A stretch of 64,000 bases of DNA, from the NCBI RefSeq assembly GCF_965656765.1, contig NZ_CBFHLV010000004.1:29673-93672 (forward strand), read 5' to 3'. A program made the translations under genes and the position numbers. Shown here piece by piece: positions 7,991-15,708 of the stretch (its first letter is position 1; the number at the start of each line of letters is the position of its first letter). The stretch is from Marivita sp965656765 (GTDB lineage Bacteria; Pseudomonadota; Alphaproteobacteria; Rhodobacterales; Rhodobacteraceae). A model generated the notes under the pieces. It did not search any database and was not told where the DNA came from. It saw only the letters and a list, made by a program, of their open reading frames with translations.

Positions 7991-8557
7991 ATGAAGAATA
8001 AACTCGCCGCCATCCTCTATACGGGCCTCGTTGCGCTTGCAAACCCAGCACTGGCCGATCTGTCCAAAGCCGAAGCAATGCGCACAGGTGACATGAAAAA
8101 GCTGACCTTCCACAGCGACGCACAACCCGCTGGCACTGCAGAATTCACAACGTTCGACGGCAAAGCCGCATCATTAGAGCAGTACAAGGGCAAGTGGGTT
8201 CTATTGAACTTCTGGGCCACTTGGTGTGCCCCATGCCGCAAGGAAATGCCGATGCTGTCGGAACTGCAGACCGAATTCGGAGGTGAATCCTTTGACGTAG
8301 TGACTGTCGCGACAGGCCGTAACCCCCCCCCCGCCATGAAAAGCTTTTTTGATGAAATCGGTGTCGACAACCTGCCGCTCTACCGTGATCCCAAGTCAGG
8401 GCTTGCCCGCGAGATGGGTGTTCTTGGGTTGCCCATCACGGTCATTCTGAATCCGGACGGTCACGAAGTTGCCCGAATGCGCGGTGATGCCGACTGGGCC
8501 TCGGACAATGCAAAGGATATTCTTCGCACAATTCTTGGACGTGAGACGGCGGGCTGA
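7991..8557 (+). CDS. TlpA-like periplasmic thiol-disulfide oxidoreductase
   Basis: A 188-residue thioredoxin-fold protein. Residues 1-22 form a signal peptide ending ALA. The redox centre is WATWCAPC (cysteines 79 and 82) and the cis-proline segment is GLPIT. TlpA-type proteins keep apocytochrome or oxidase cysteines reduced in the periplasm, which would fit a cell making several c-type cytochromes, but the exact partner is unknown. Codons for a Asn-Pro-Pro-Pro stretch contain a run of ten C (8323-8332), a possible slippage site. The gene is divergent from argH. Confidence 0.88.
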   Translation: MKNKLAAILYTGLVALANPALADLSKAEAMRTGDMKKLTFHSDAQPAGTAEFTTFDGKAASLEQYKGKWVLLNFWATWCAPCRKEMPMLSELQTEFGGESFDVVTVATGRNPPPAMKSFFDEIGVDNLPLYRDPKSGLAREMGVLGLPITVILNPDGHEVARMRGDADWASDNAKDILRTILGRETAG

Positions 8558-9007
8558 AAAGTACACAGCAGACAGGAACTTCGGGCGCGTCCCCCGACGC
8601 TCACACAGCACACAGCGCTTCACCTCGTCGAATGGTTGTAGCTGCCATCCGCGCCCCCGTGTGTGCCTAAATATGTGGTTAAACCCGAAGTTCCTGCGCT
8701 GCGACAGTGCGATTCCCATGCATCATGTGCCCGCGCGATGCGGTGCCCGTGAGCAAAAAGAGAGAGTGGACAGTGTCAGAGACCTGACGCATGGACGCAC
8801 CTGTTTTCGAGCCCCCGCCCGACAGGTTTGTGTTTGTCAGAAATGTGGCGAACCACCAAGCATTTTGCCTTATTCGCGCGGAACTCATTGATTTCGCGAA
8901 CAATCGATTGCCATCTTTCCGATTTGTTTGAAGTTGGACTTCAATTCCCGCCTTATTTCAGCCGCATGCTCTGGTTGGGCGAAAGATCAAAGCGCGATTA
9001 CTTCGAA
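8558..9007. other. 450-base region without a convincing gene
   Basis: Between tlpA and ugd (convergent) no ORF with good codon use or a ribosome site is seen. The region holds the large inverted repeat at 8568-8702, a short palindrome GTCAG-AGAC-CTGAC (8775-8788) and a 6-bp hairpin TGAAGT-TGG-ACTTCA (8929-8943). Confidence 0.5.
8568..8702 (+). ncRNA. Candidate structured RNA bounded by a long inverted repeat
   Basis: CAGGAACTTCGGG (8573-8585) is the exact reverse complement of CCCGAAGTTCCTG (8684-8696), and the pairing extends outwards with a small bulge through GCAG/CTGC (8568-8571 with 8699-8702). The stem would enclose about 98 bases, giving a folded RNA of about 135 nucleotides just past the tlpA stop. 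I do not recognise a known RNA family (no SRP, RNase P or 6S signature seen). It could equally be a relic of a small repeat element or an extended tlpA 3' end. Strand is arbitrary. Confidence 0.35.
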
Positions 9008-10324
9008 TCATGGAAACCCAATACGACCAACACTTTCATACGCCACAAATCCGGCATCCTTGGCCACATCACCGTTATAGATGTTGCGCAGATCAGCCAT
9101 AACAGGTCGCGTCATGCTTTCCGCGATCTGCTTTAGGTCAAGAGCGCGGAATTCGTTCCATTCCGTCAACAGCACCAACAACTCCGCTCCCTGAACAGCC
9201 TGATATGGATCCTCTTGCCATTGCACACCAGGCAAGAGCGCCTCGCCTTCGTGTTGGCCCTGCGGGTCGCTGACACGCACCTTGGCACCACCCCCAACAA
9301 GCGCGGGCACGATGGTCAGAGATGGCGCATCACGCATATCGTCCGTGTTTGGTTTGAACGTCACACCCAGAACGGCAATCGTCTTTCCGTTGAAAGACCC
9401 ACCACACAAATCCTGTAGTTTTTCGATCATCCGACGTTTGATGTCTTCGTTCACCGCGATGACAGCTTCGGTGATATGCATTGGGCTGGCATGTTCCTGA
9501 CCGATCCGGGCAAGCGCCTTGGTGTCCTTCGGAAAACAGGACCCGCCGTATCCTGGGCCCGCGTGCAGGAACTTGTTGCCAATACGGTTGTCCATGCCCA
9601 TCCCTTTGGACACCTGTTTCACGTCAGCACCGACCTTTTCGCACAGCGCGGCAATCTCGTTGATAAACGTGATCTTGGTCGCCAGAAACGCATTGGCGGC
9701 ATATTTGATCATCTCGGCAGATTCGAGATCGGTCGTCACGATCGGGAAATCGCGCAAATAAAGCGGGCGATAAATATCAGACATAACGGCGGCCGCACGA
9801 TCAGTTTCGATACCGACCACTACACGGTCCGGCTTCATGAAATCGTCAATTGCCGCCCCTTCGCGCAGAAATTCAGGATTCGACGCGACATCAAAATCAA
9901 GTTCAGGATTGGCCGCCGCGACCACCTCGCGGACTTTGCGATTGGTCCCAACGGGAACTGTCGACTTGGTGACAATGACCACATATTCCTTGGCTGCCTT
10001 TGCGATCTCTTCGGCGGCGGCCATAACGTAGGTAAGGTCCGCATGTCCGTCGCCACGCCGGGTTGGCGTGCCAACAGCAATAAACACGGCTTCGGCACCA
10101 TCAATCGCTGCAGTCAGGTCACGGGTGAATTCAAGGCGCCCTGCCTCAACGTTCTTGGCCATGAGCGCCTCTAGCCCAGGTTCATAGATCGGAACCTCGC
10201 CGCGCTCCAACATATCGATCTTGCGCTGGTCTTTGTCGACGCACACAACGCTATGACCAAAATCGGAAAAACACACACCGGACACAAGACCAACATACCC
10301 TGTCCCGATCATCGCAATATTCAT
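9008..10324 (-). CDS. ugd: UDP-glucose 6-dehydrogenase
   Basis: Oxidises UDP-glucose to UDP-glucuronate for exopolysaccharide or capsule precursors. The 438-residue protein shows the N-terminal NAD-binding GTGYVGLVSG (residues 7-16), the central FINEIAALCEKVGADV helix, the catalytic cysteine in GPGYGGSCFPKDT (about residue 255-267) and the C-terminal GVTFKPNTDDMRDAPS motif. No other polysaccharide gene is next to it, so its pathway partners lie elsewhere. It is preceded by the terminator of cycA. Confidence 0.95.
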   Translation of the reverse strand: MNIAMIGTGYVGLVSGVCFSDFGHSVVCVDKDQRKIDMLERGEVPIYEPGLEALMAKNVEAGRLEFTRDLTAAIDGAEAVFIAVGTPTRRGDGHADLTYVMAAAEEIAKAAKEYVVIVTKSTVPVGTNRKVREVVAAANPELDFDVASNPEFLREGAAIDDFMKPDRVVVGIETDRAAAVMSDIYRPLYLRDFPIVTTDLESAEMIKYAANAFLATKITFINEIAALCEKVGADVKQVSKGMGMDNRIGNKFLHAGPGYGGSCFPKDTKALARIGQEHASPMHITEAVIAVNEDIKRRMIEKLQDLCGGSFNGKTIAVLGVTFKPNTDDMRDAPSLTIVPALVGGGAKVRVSDPQGQHEGEALLPGVQWQEDPYQAVQGAELLVLLTEWNEFRALDLKQIAESMTRPVMADLRNIYNGDVAKDAGFVAYESVGRIGFP

Positions 10325-10404
10325 GGCACTGCCCCTTTATTCTTGGCCGGTGTTTTGCGCGAGGCAACTGAACCGGTCAACTCTGCAAAGAACGTCCGGC
10401 AAAA

Positions 10405-10439
10405 GAAAAGGGCGCGCTGTGGCAGCACGCCCTTTTTTT
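10405..10439 (-). terminator. Bidirectional-type intrinsic terminator downstream of cycA
   Basis: AAAAGGGCG-C-GCTG / CAGC-A-CGCCCTTTT forms a stem (10407-10419 with 10423-10435) with a T-run of seven on the plus strand and an interrupted T-run on the minus strand. It lies 20 bases past the cycA stop and marks the end of the bchF-to-cycA gene train. Confidence 0.75.
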
Positions 10440-10458
10440 GGAAATCACATTTTGGCGC

Positions 10459-10881
10459 TTAGGATCCTGCGTCTGGGCTCACTGTAACCAGATACGCATA
10501 CACATCTTCCATACCTTTACGCAGACGGTAGGACATTTTGGAACGTGCGCTCTTGTCGTCCAAGTATTCTGCCAAGAAACCCTTGGGGTCTTGAACATAA
10601 GCGACAAAGGTCTCTTCATCCCAAACCAGACCGGCTTCACCGGCAGCGACAAGACTATCACCATACCGGAAGTCTTCGTACGTCCCAGCCTGACGACCGA
10701 TGATGTTGTACAAGTTAGGACCAGTGCGACCGCCCTTGACGATCTCGGTGCCATCATCCGCCACAATCATGTGGCAGGACTTGCACTTGTTGAATTCCTT
10801 TTCGCCCGCTTCGGCATCCTGTGCAAAAGCAGCACCTGACCCCGCAAGCAACACTGCGGCGGTTGCGATCATCAACTTCAT
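10459..10881 (-). CDS. cycA: Cytochrome c2, electron donor to the reaction centre
   Basis: A 140-residue periplasmic class I cytochrome c. Residues 1-20 form a signal peptide ending AFA, the heme site is CKSCH (33-37), and the axial methionine is in SKMSYRL (M116). The TGPNLYNIIGR and YVQDPKGFLAEYL blocks match Rhodobacter cytochrome c2. I chose the ATG at 10881 because the signal peptide starts there; an upstream in-frame ATG would add a basic MRRTRKRSSR extension. In phototrophic Rhodobacteraceae the gene links the bc1 complex with the reaction centre, here probably through PufC. It follows hemA on the same strand, the standard puhE-hemA-cycA order. Confidence 0.88.
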   Translation of the reverse strand: MKLMIATAAVLLAGSGAAFAQDAEAGEKEFNKCKSCHMIVADDGTEIVKGGRTGPNLYNIIGRQAGTYEDFRYGDSLVAAGEAGLVWDEETFVAYVQDPKGFLAEYLDDKSARSKMSYRLRKGMEDVYAYLVTVSPDAGS

Positions 10882-10987
10882 TCTCGAACTCCTCTTTCGT
10901 GTTCGGCGCACAATAGCGCTGTATCTAACGGTTAACCAATAGCAAACCTGTGTTGTTCCGTAACACCTATTTGTTGGTCATTCGAAG

Positions 10988-12202
10988 TCAAGCAACCTGA
11001 TGCGCAATTGCGCACTGTTTCCAAAGGGTTGCTAGCGCTTGAACAAGTTGCTCAATATCTGCGTCCGAATGAAGCGGCCCAGGTGTAAAGCGCAACCGTT
11101 CTGTCCCTTTCGGCACTGTCGGATAGTTGATTGGCTGCACATAGATTCCATAATCCTGCATCAGAATGTCCGCGAGCATCCGGCATTTGACCGGATCCTT
11201 GATCATCACGGGGATAATGTGGCTTGGATTCTCAAGGTGCGGAATTCCCATATCATCAAGCCGCTTGCGCAGTTTTGCCACTTGAACCTGTTGCTGGTGA
11301 CGCTCGGTCTCACTTTGCTTGAGATGCATGATCGACGTACGCGCAGCGGCTGCCACAGCAGGCGGCAAAGCCGTTGTGAAAATGAACCCGCTCGAAAAAG
11401 ACCGAATGAAATCACACATCGCTTCGGAACCAGTGACGTAGCCGCCCATCACACCGAATGCCTTGCCCAGCGTACCCTCGATCAGGGTGATCCGATCGGC
11501 CAGACCTTCCCGCTCGGACACGCCGCCACCACGCGCGCCGTACATGCCGACGGCGTGGACTTCGTCCAGGTAGGTCATCGCGCCGTGCTTTTCGGCTACT
11601 TCAACGATCTCTTTCATCGGGCAAATGTCACCATCCATCGAATACACCGATTCAAATGCCACGATCTTGGTTGCGTTGGATGGCAATGCAGCCAGCTTAC
11701 GATCCAAATCTTCCGGATCGTTGTGTTTCCAGATGACCTTATTGCAGCGCGCGTGGCGGATACCTTCGATCATTGACGCGTGGTTTAGCTCATCCGACAG
11801 GATGACCGCATCCGGCAAACGCGACCCAAGCGTGGACAAAGCCGCCCAGTTGGACACATAGCCAGACGTGAACAGCAGCGCAGATTCCTTGCCGTGCAGA
11901 TCAGCCAATTCGCTTTCAAGCAGCTTGTGTTGATGGTTGGTGCCGCTGATGTTGCGCGTACCGCCGGCGCCACAGCCATTTTCGGCAACTGCATCCTGCA
12001 TCGACTTGATGACATCTGGATGTTGGCCCATGCCAAGGTAATCATTCGAGCACCAAACGGTCACTTCGTCCGGGCAGTCATCATCATGTGATTTTGCCTT
12101 TGGAAAGGCGCCACATTTGCGCTCCAGCTCGGCAAAGATGCGGTAATTACCCTCTTCTTTCAGGGCATTCAGCTGGGCATTGAACAGGCTGTCAAAGTCC
12201 AT
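10988..12202 (-). CDS. hemA: 5-aminolevulinate synthase
   Basis: HemA condenses glycine and succinyl-CoA to 5-aminolevulinate, the entry step for heme and bacteriochlorophyll by the Shemin pathway. The 404-residue protein carries the alpha-oxoamine synthase features: CGAGGTRNISGTNHQHKLLE, the YLDEVHAVGMYGARG block and the PLP-lysine segment TLGKAFGVMGGY (about residue 245). Its ATG lies inside the end of puhE (11-base overlap), so supply of tetrapyrrole precursor is wired into the photosynthesis operon. A second hemA may exist elsewhere in the genome. Confidence 0.96.
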   Translation of the reverse strand: MDFDSLFNAQLNALKEEGNYRIFAELERKCGAFPKAKSHDDDCPDEVTVWCSNDYLGMGQHPDVIKSMQDAVAENGCGAGGTRNISGTNHQHKLLESELADLHGKESALLFTSGYVSNWAALSTLGSRLPDAVILSDELNHASMIEGIRHARCNKVIWKHNDPEDLDRKLAALPSNATKIVAFESVYSMDGDICPMKEIVEVAEKHGAMTYLDEVHAVGMYGARGGGVSEREGLADRITLIEGTLGKAFGVMGGYVTGSEAMCDFIRSFSSGFIFTTALPPAVAAAARTSIMHLKQSETERHQQQVQVAKLRKRLDDMGIPHLENPSHIIPVMIKDPVKCRMLADILMQDYGIYVQPINYPTVPKGTERLRFTPGPLHSDADIEQLVQALATLWKQCAIAHQVA

Positions 12203-13013
12203 GGGCGTCCTCCGTTCGTATCGTCTTGTCTTGTTGTTTTGGTTTGGGCGCAGGGATCATCCAGCGCCAGAGTTTCTCGTCGGGCAGCGGCAACACCATG
12301 AACCAATGCTCAAGCAGTGCGAGCGCTGTCATGGCCGCCAAAAGGGCAAAGCCGATCACGTCACCCCCGGAGTTGGCGGAATAAATCCGCTCAAGCCAGC
12401 AAGCGACGGCAAAGGTCAGCGCGCTGACGGAAATCGGGAATAGCCAGTTCATTCGGGCGTGCCGAAAATGACTGGGCAAATGAGCAAGTGGCTGCGGAAG
12501 GAATTCAGTGTTGATCTTTGGCACACCCAGAAACAGGTTCAGCTTGGCCGACACACGCGCAAAGAACAGCACTGCGAAAGTCCAAAAGCCAAAGGTGTTT
12601 TCAGCCTCATGGGTGTATAGCCATACACCCGCCAGTGTCGCAGCAAGCAACATCTCATGATAGGCAATCGTACCCCAGGCGCGGATGAATCGTTCCCATT
12701 CCGGGATATCGTCGCGACAAACCAAACGGTTCGGCCCGGTGATCGTTCCGGTCAGAAACGCCATTTCAATCCACGCCCAAAGCGCCAGAGCAGAAAGAAA
12801 CGCATGATACGCAGCGGCTGAGCTGTCCAGATCAGCTGTCACCCAGATGCCGTAGGCCCCCAAGAAAAACACCGGCAAAGCAGCCCAGGTCAGGGCGCGC
12901 CCAAACCTGATCCCATGCCGGTCGGCGTATTTGACAACCATCAGGATCGCCCCGGTGGAGAACCACCAGACAAAAAGCGCCACAAGGGCTGCAATCCAGG
13001 GATCATTCAACAC
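12192..13013 (-). CDS. puhE: Photosynthetic complex assembly protein PuhE
   Basis: A 273-residue membrane protein with six to eight hydrophobic helices, matching the PuhE (DUF3623) family that influences reaction centre/LH1 assembly and bacteriochlorophyll level. Characteristic blocks are NDPWIAALVALFVWWFSTG at the N-terminus, WIEMAFLTGTITGPN and FLGVPKINTEFLP. I chose the GTG at 13013 because AAGGAC stands 8 bases upstream and homologues begin near NDPW; the frame continues upstream to 13259 but only over acsF in a different frame. It is followed by hemA with an 11-base overlap. Confidence 0.9.
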   Translation of the reverse strand: MLNDPWIAALVALFVWWFSTGAILMVVKYADRHGIRFGRALTWAALPVFFLGAYGIWVTADLDSSAAAYHAFLSALALWAWIEMAFLTGTITGPNRLVCRDDIPEWERFIRAWGTIAYHEMLLAATLAGVWLYTHEAENTFGFWTFAVLFFARVSAKLNLFLGVPKINTEFLPQPLAHLPSHFRHARMNWLFPISVSALTFAVACWLERIYSANSGGDVIGFALLAAMTALALLEHWFMVLPLPDEKLWRWMIPAPKPKQQDKTIRTEDAHGL

Positions 13014-13055
13014 GCGGTTTTGTCCTTCTTCTTTTTTCAAATATCGCCAGGGGGT

Positions 13056-13098
13056 GTGGGGGGCTGGTCCCCCACGCGGTCGCCGCCTACGGGCGGCG
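13056..13098 (-). other. Two GC-rich hairpins between acsF and puhE
   Basis: Two perfect stems lie in the only sizeable gap of this gene train: GTGGGGG 13056-13062 with CCCCCAC 13069-13075, and CGCCGCC 13081-13087 with GGCGGCG 13092-13098. On the minus strand they follow acsF and precede a CGATATTTGAAAAAAG tract. They are likely an mRNA processing or stability element, or a partial terminator that lowers puhE-hemA-cycA expression relative to acsF. Confidence 0.5.
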
Positions 13099-13107
13099 AA
13101 AACCGAT

Positions 13108-14232
13108 TTAGTAAGCACGCACCAAACGGGTGTTTTCAGGAACCTGATGTTTGTTTGCAGGGATGGTATACAGCGACACAAAACACATCGCCGCCTTCGC
13201 AGCACCGCCCCATTCCTTAAGCTTTCCACCCAGACCACCCTGCTTTTTGCCTTCGGCAATCTGAACGTTTGCTTTCTGCAAACGCTCCAGCGTCGGCTGC
13301 CAACGGGGATGCTCGATATCCAGCGTGATGGGGAAGATTTGCTGTGTCAGAGCCGAGGTCTTGGTGAACACTTCATGTGCGTACCAATCGGGATCAACGC
13401 CCAGCGCCTTGTGAAATGCAGGGCGCTGGTGATCGCGAACATACATGGTGGCATAGACAGCTGTCAGGAAAAACTTGATCCACAAAACATTCTTGCCCTG
13501 CGTCAGTTTCGGGTCCGTCTTCATCAAAAGCGCAAACGCTTCACCGTGGCTGAACTCGTCATTGCACCATTCTTCGAACCATTTGAAAATGGGGTGGAAG
13601 CGGTGTTCCGGGTTCGCCTCAAGATGGCGGAAGATCGTGATGTACCGCGCATAGCCGATCTTTTCGGATAGATACGTCGCATAGTAGATGAACTTCGGCC
13701 GGAAATACGTGTACTTCTTCGACTGCGTCAGGAAGCCAAGGTTCACACGCAGACCCGCCTCGCGCAGCGCGTCATTGATAAATCCGGCATGGCGGGCCTC
13801 ATCGCGCGCCATCAATTGGAACAGCTGCGTGATGTCCTTGTTGTTGCCACGGCGCTTCATCTCTTTGTACAGAACGCAGCCCGAAAATTCGGCGGTGCAG
13901 CTTGAGATCAGGAAGTCGATGAACTCTTTCTTTAGCTCCGGCTCCATGTTGTCCCAATCGACATGGTCCCAGTCTTCGTTCTTTTTGAAGTGACCTTTAT
14001 TGGGGTCCGCTTCCATCTGGGCGATCAGCTCGTCCCATTCCGCGCGAATACCCTCCACATTGATGGCGTCCAGCTCATCAAAATCGGTGGTGTAGAAGCG
14101 TGGCGTCAGAAGCGTGTTCGCCATCGCGGTTTCGGTGGCAAAGTTGTCGTCGTACTTTGCTTGTTCCTCTTGGATGGCGAGGCTCTCTTCGACCGTTGTG
14201 GCGTCAGCAGTATGCTTGGCTTGCATGTTCAT
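13108..14232 (-). CDS. acsF: Mg-protoporphyrin IX monomethyl ester oxidative cyclase (aerobic)
   Basis: AcsF is the diiron enzyme that uses O2 to form the isocyclic ring E of bacteriochlorophyll. The 374-residue protein contains two iron-binding ExxH motifs, DEARHAGF (about residue 148-155) and DEFSHGEAF (about 227-235), with further acidic ligands in CTAEFSGC. Its ATG at 14232 overlaps the stop of the upstream small gene as ATGA; a second Met at 14226 is also possible. No bchE is seen in the window, so pigment synthesis here depends on oxygen. The small upstream gene is its probable BciE partner. Confidence 0.95.
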   Translation of the reverse strand: MNMQAKHTADATTVEESLAIQEEQAKYDDNFATETAMANTLLTPRFYTTDFDELDAINVEGIRAEWDELIAQMEADPNKGHFKKNEDWDHVDWDNMEPELKKEFIDFLISSCTAEFSGCVLYKEMKRRGNNKDITQLFQLMARDEARHAGFINDALREAGLRVNLGFLTQSKKYTYFRPKFIYYATYLSEKIGYARYITIFRHLEANPEHRFHPIFKWFEEWCNDEFSHGEAFALLMKTDPKLTQGKNVLWIKFFLTAVYATMYVRDHQRPAFHKALGVDPDWYAHEVFTKTSALTQQIFPITLDIEHPRWQPTLERLQKANVQIAEGKKQGGLGGKLKEWGGAAKAAMCFVSLYTIPANKHQVPENTRLVRAY

Positions 14233-14525
14233 AGCGTCACCTCTTCCGAGAAGGAGAATTCACAAAGCTCCATCACTTCGAAATCACCCGTCAGACGAGT
14301 CCAAAGCTGTTCAAGCTTGGAGGCACGAACGATGATTGCTTCGCGATCTTCCGAGACGACCTCTCCGAATGGTGCCATGATTTCCGGACCCTGCACCTTC
14401 ACTTCGTCACCGGGATAGATCACCGCGCCGTTGTTAAACCGCACATGCGCATGAAGGCTCTCGAAGCAGTGGCTGATTTCCACCGTGCACGGCGCCCTTT
14501 CAATATCTTTTGTTAACAGACCCAT
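14229..14525 (-). CDS. bciE: BciE-like partner of the aerobic cyclase
   Basis: A 98-residue acidic soluble protein without membrane segments or cysteine clusters (Cys at about 13, 19 and 88 only). Its position directly before acsF, with an ATGA overlap, is that of the small gene called bciE in Rhodobacter sphaeroides, whose product is required for activity of alphaproteobacterial AcsF. Visible blocks are GLLTKDIERAPCTVEIS, a VRFNNGAVIYPGDEVKVQGP beta-rich part and a LWTRLTGDFEVMELCEFSFS tail, also typical of photosynthesis-cluster homologues. Identity rests on size, location and recalled similarity. Confidence 0.75.
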   Translation of the reverse strand: MGLLTKDIERAPCTVEISHCFESLHAHVRFNNGAVIYPGDEVKVQGPEIMAPFGEVVSEDREAIIVRASKLEQLWTRLTGDFEVMELCEFSFSEEVTL

Positions 14526-14543
14526 AGTCCGATTCCCTTTCGG

Positions 14544-15011
14544 TTAGTTCAGCAGCTTGGCGAAAGCGGCTGAGTTGTCGGCGCCAAAACCCATGAGGTC
14601 GGCCCCCCATCCCGTGCTGGGATCAAAGATCTCAAGACGGTTGTTTTCACGTGCGCGAACGATCACCGGACCATTCAAATCCACACGTGTCTTGGTGCGT
14701 TCCCGTTGAAGAACGCGCCACATACCAGAGAGGAAACCGCCCTCTTCCGGTGAGTATTCAGCGACTAGAGCGCCGTCTTCTGCAAAGACCTTGGCAGCGC
14801 CGCTCATGGCTCCTTCAAGGTACAGAGTTTTCTCAATCACGATAGGCGATTCAGGTGCGGTATATTGGACAGGCCCATCCAACCAGCGATAGACGCTGAC
14901 CATGATCAGGCAAATCATGACCATGCCGAACATCGCACGAACGAACAGGCGTGGCACCAATTCGCGTTCTGTGGCGTGGATACGGGCTTTGTCGACGGTT
15001 TGAGTGTTCAT
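14544..15011 (-). CDS. puhC: Photosynthetic complex assembly protein PuhC
   Basis: This 155-residue protein has one N-terminal transmembrane helix (about residues 25-44, FVRAMFGMVMICLIMVSVY) and a periplasmic domain rich in beta structure. It matches PuhC, which aids assembly or reorganisation of the reaction centre and LH1. The blocks FLSGMWRVLQRERTKTRV and LEIFDPSTGWGADLMGFG are typical. It stands between puhB (11-base gap) and the bciE-like gene (18-base gap) in the conserved puhABC order. Confidence 0.93.
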   Translation of the reverse strand: MNTQTVDKARIHATERELVPRLFVRAMFGMVMICLIMVSVYRWLDGPVQYTAPESPIVIEKTLYLEGAMSGAAKVFAEDGALVAEYSPEEGGFLSGMWRVLQRERTKTRVDLNGPVIVRARENNRLEIFDPSTGWGADLMGFGADNSAAFAKLLN

Positions 15012-15022
15012 CGTAAATCCCC

Positions 15023-15658
15023 CTATTCCGCGGCCACAGCCGACGGCGTGTTGCCAGCGCGTTCCACCTGCGGTGTTGAGACACGCGCCACTGCTGCCTC
15101 AGAAATCATGGCGGCGATCTTTTCGGCCTCAGGGATGCAACGCAGCGCGGGCTGTGTCGGGGAGACCCGCCACGGACGGACATGCGGCCAGCAGACCAGA
15201 TAGCTGATGCGCGTATCACCCAGCAGATCAAAGGCAATCGTACCCGTGCCCGACTTGCGTAAATCTAGATTAGCTGATCCGATCTGTGTGAAAGGCAGGT
15301 TCAATGTCACCGTCAGCGCCGCACCAATTCGCATCGCAACGCGGCGGTTGGTAACAGTATAGACGGTGTAGTGCGCTTGAGCAAAAGCGATGCCCAGAAG
15401 CAAGGCGCAGACGATCCCACCAAGGATCAGGAATGGGACAGACGCCCAAATCGCCTGGCCCAGAGGCATAAGATCGATCACAGCCACGAAACGCCAAGCG
15501 GCAAGGAAAACAAAGTAACCTGCAACCCAAAGCAGATTCAGCGATTCCTTGGACAAAGCCCACCAATCCGGTTTGCCTTGCCAGAGGATCACCTCCCCCT
15601 CAGGAGGTGTCTCTGGCAGGCCTTTGACCGGTTCTACCTGGAAATCATCGTGTGGCAT
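15023..15658 (-). CDS. puhB: Reaction centre assembly protein PuhB
   Basis: A 211-residue membrane protein with a PH-like (bPH2) region and two to three hydrophobic helices (about residues 42-60, 68-96). PuhB supports reaction centre assembly through the H subunit. Recognisable features are PPEGEVILWQGKPDWWALS near the N-terminus, the YTVTNRRVAMRIG strand-helix element and a C-terminal tail. It follows puhA by 50 bases. It is the second gene of the puhABC group. Confidence 0.92.
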   Translation of the reverse strand: MPHDDFQVEPVKGLPETPPEGEVILWQGKPDWWALSKESLNLLWVAGYFVFLAAWRFVAVIDLMPLGQAIWASVPFLILGGIVCALLLGIAFAQAHYTVYTVTNRRVAMRIGAALTVTLNLPFTQIGSANLDLRKSGTGTIAFDLLGDTRISYLVCWPHVRPWRVSPTQPALRCIPEAEKIAAMISEAAVARVSTPQVERAGNTPSAVAAE

Positions 15659-15708
15659 GGTGGGTTCCCTTTCCTAAAGCCGTGGCTGCGGCTGTTGGGT
15701 CTTGATGG

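Noticed and set aside
8791..8931. 46-codon ORF on the plus strand between tlpA and ugd
   Set aside because: No ribosome site, odd composition and no recognisable motif; more likely chance in a non-coding region.
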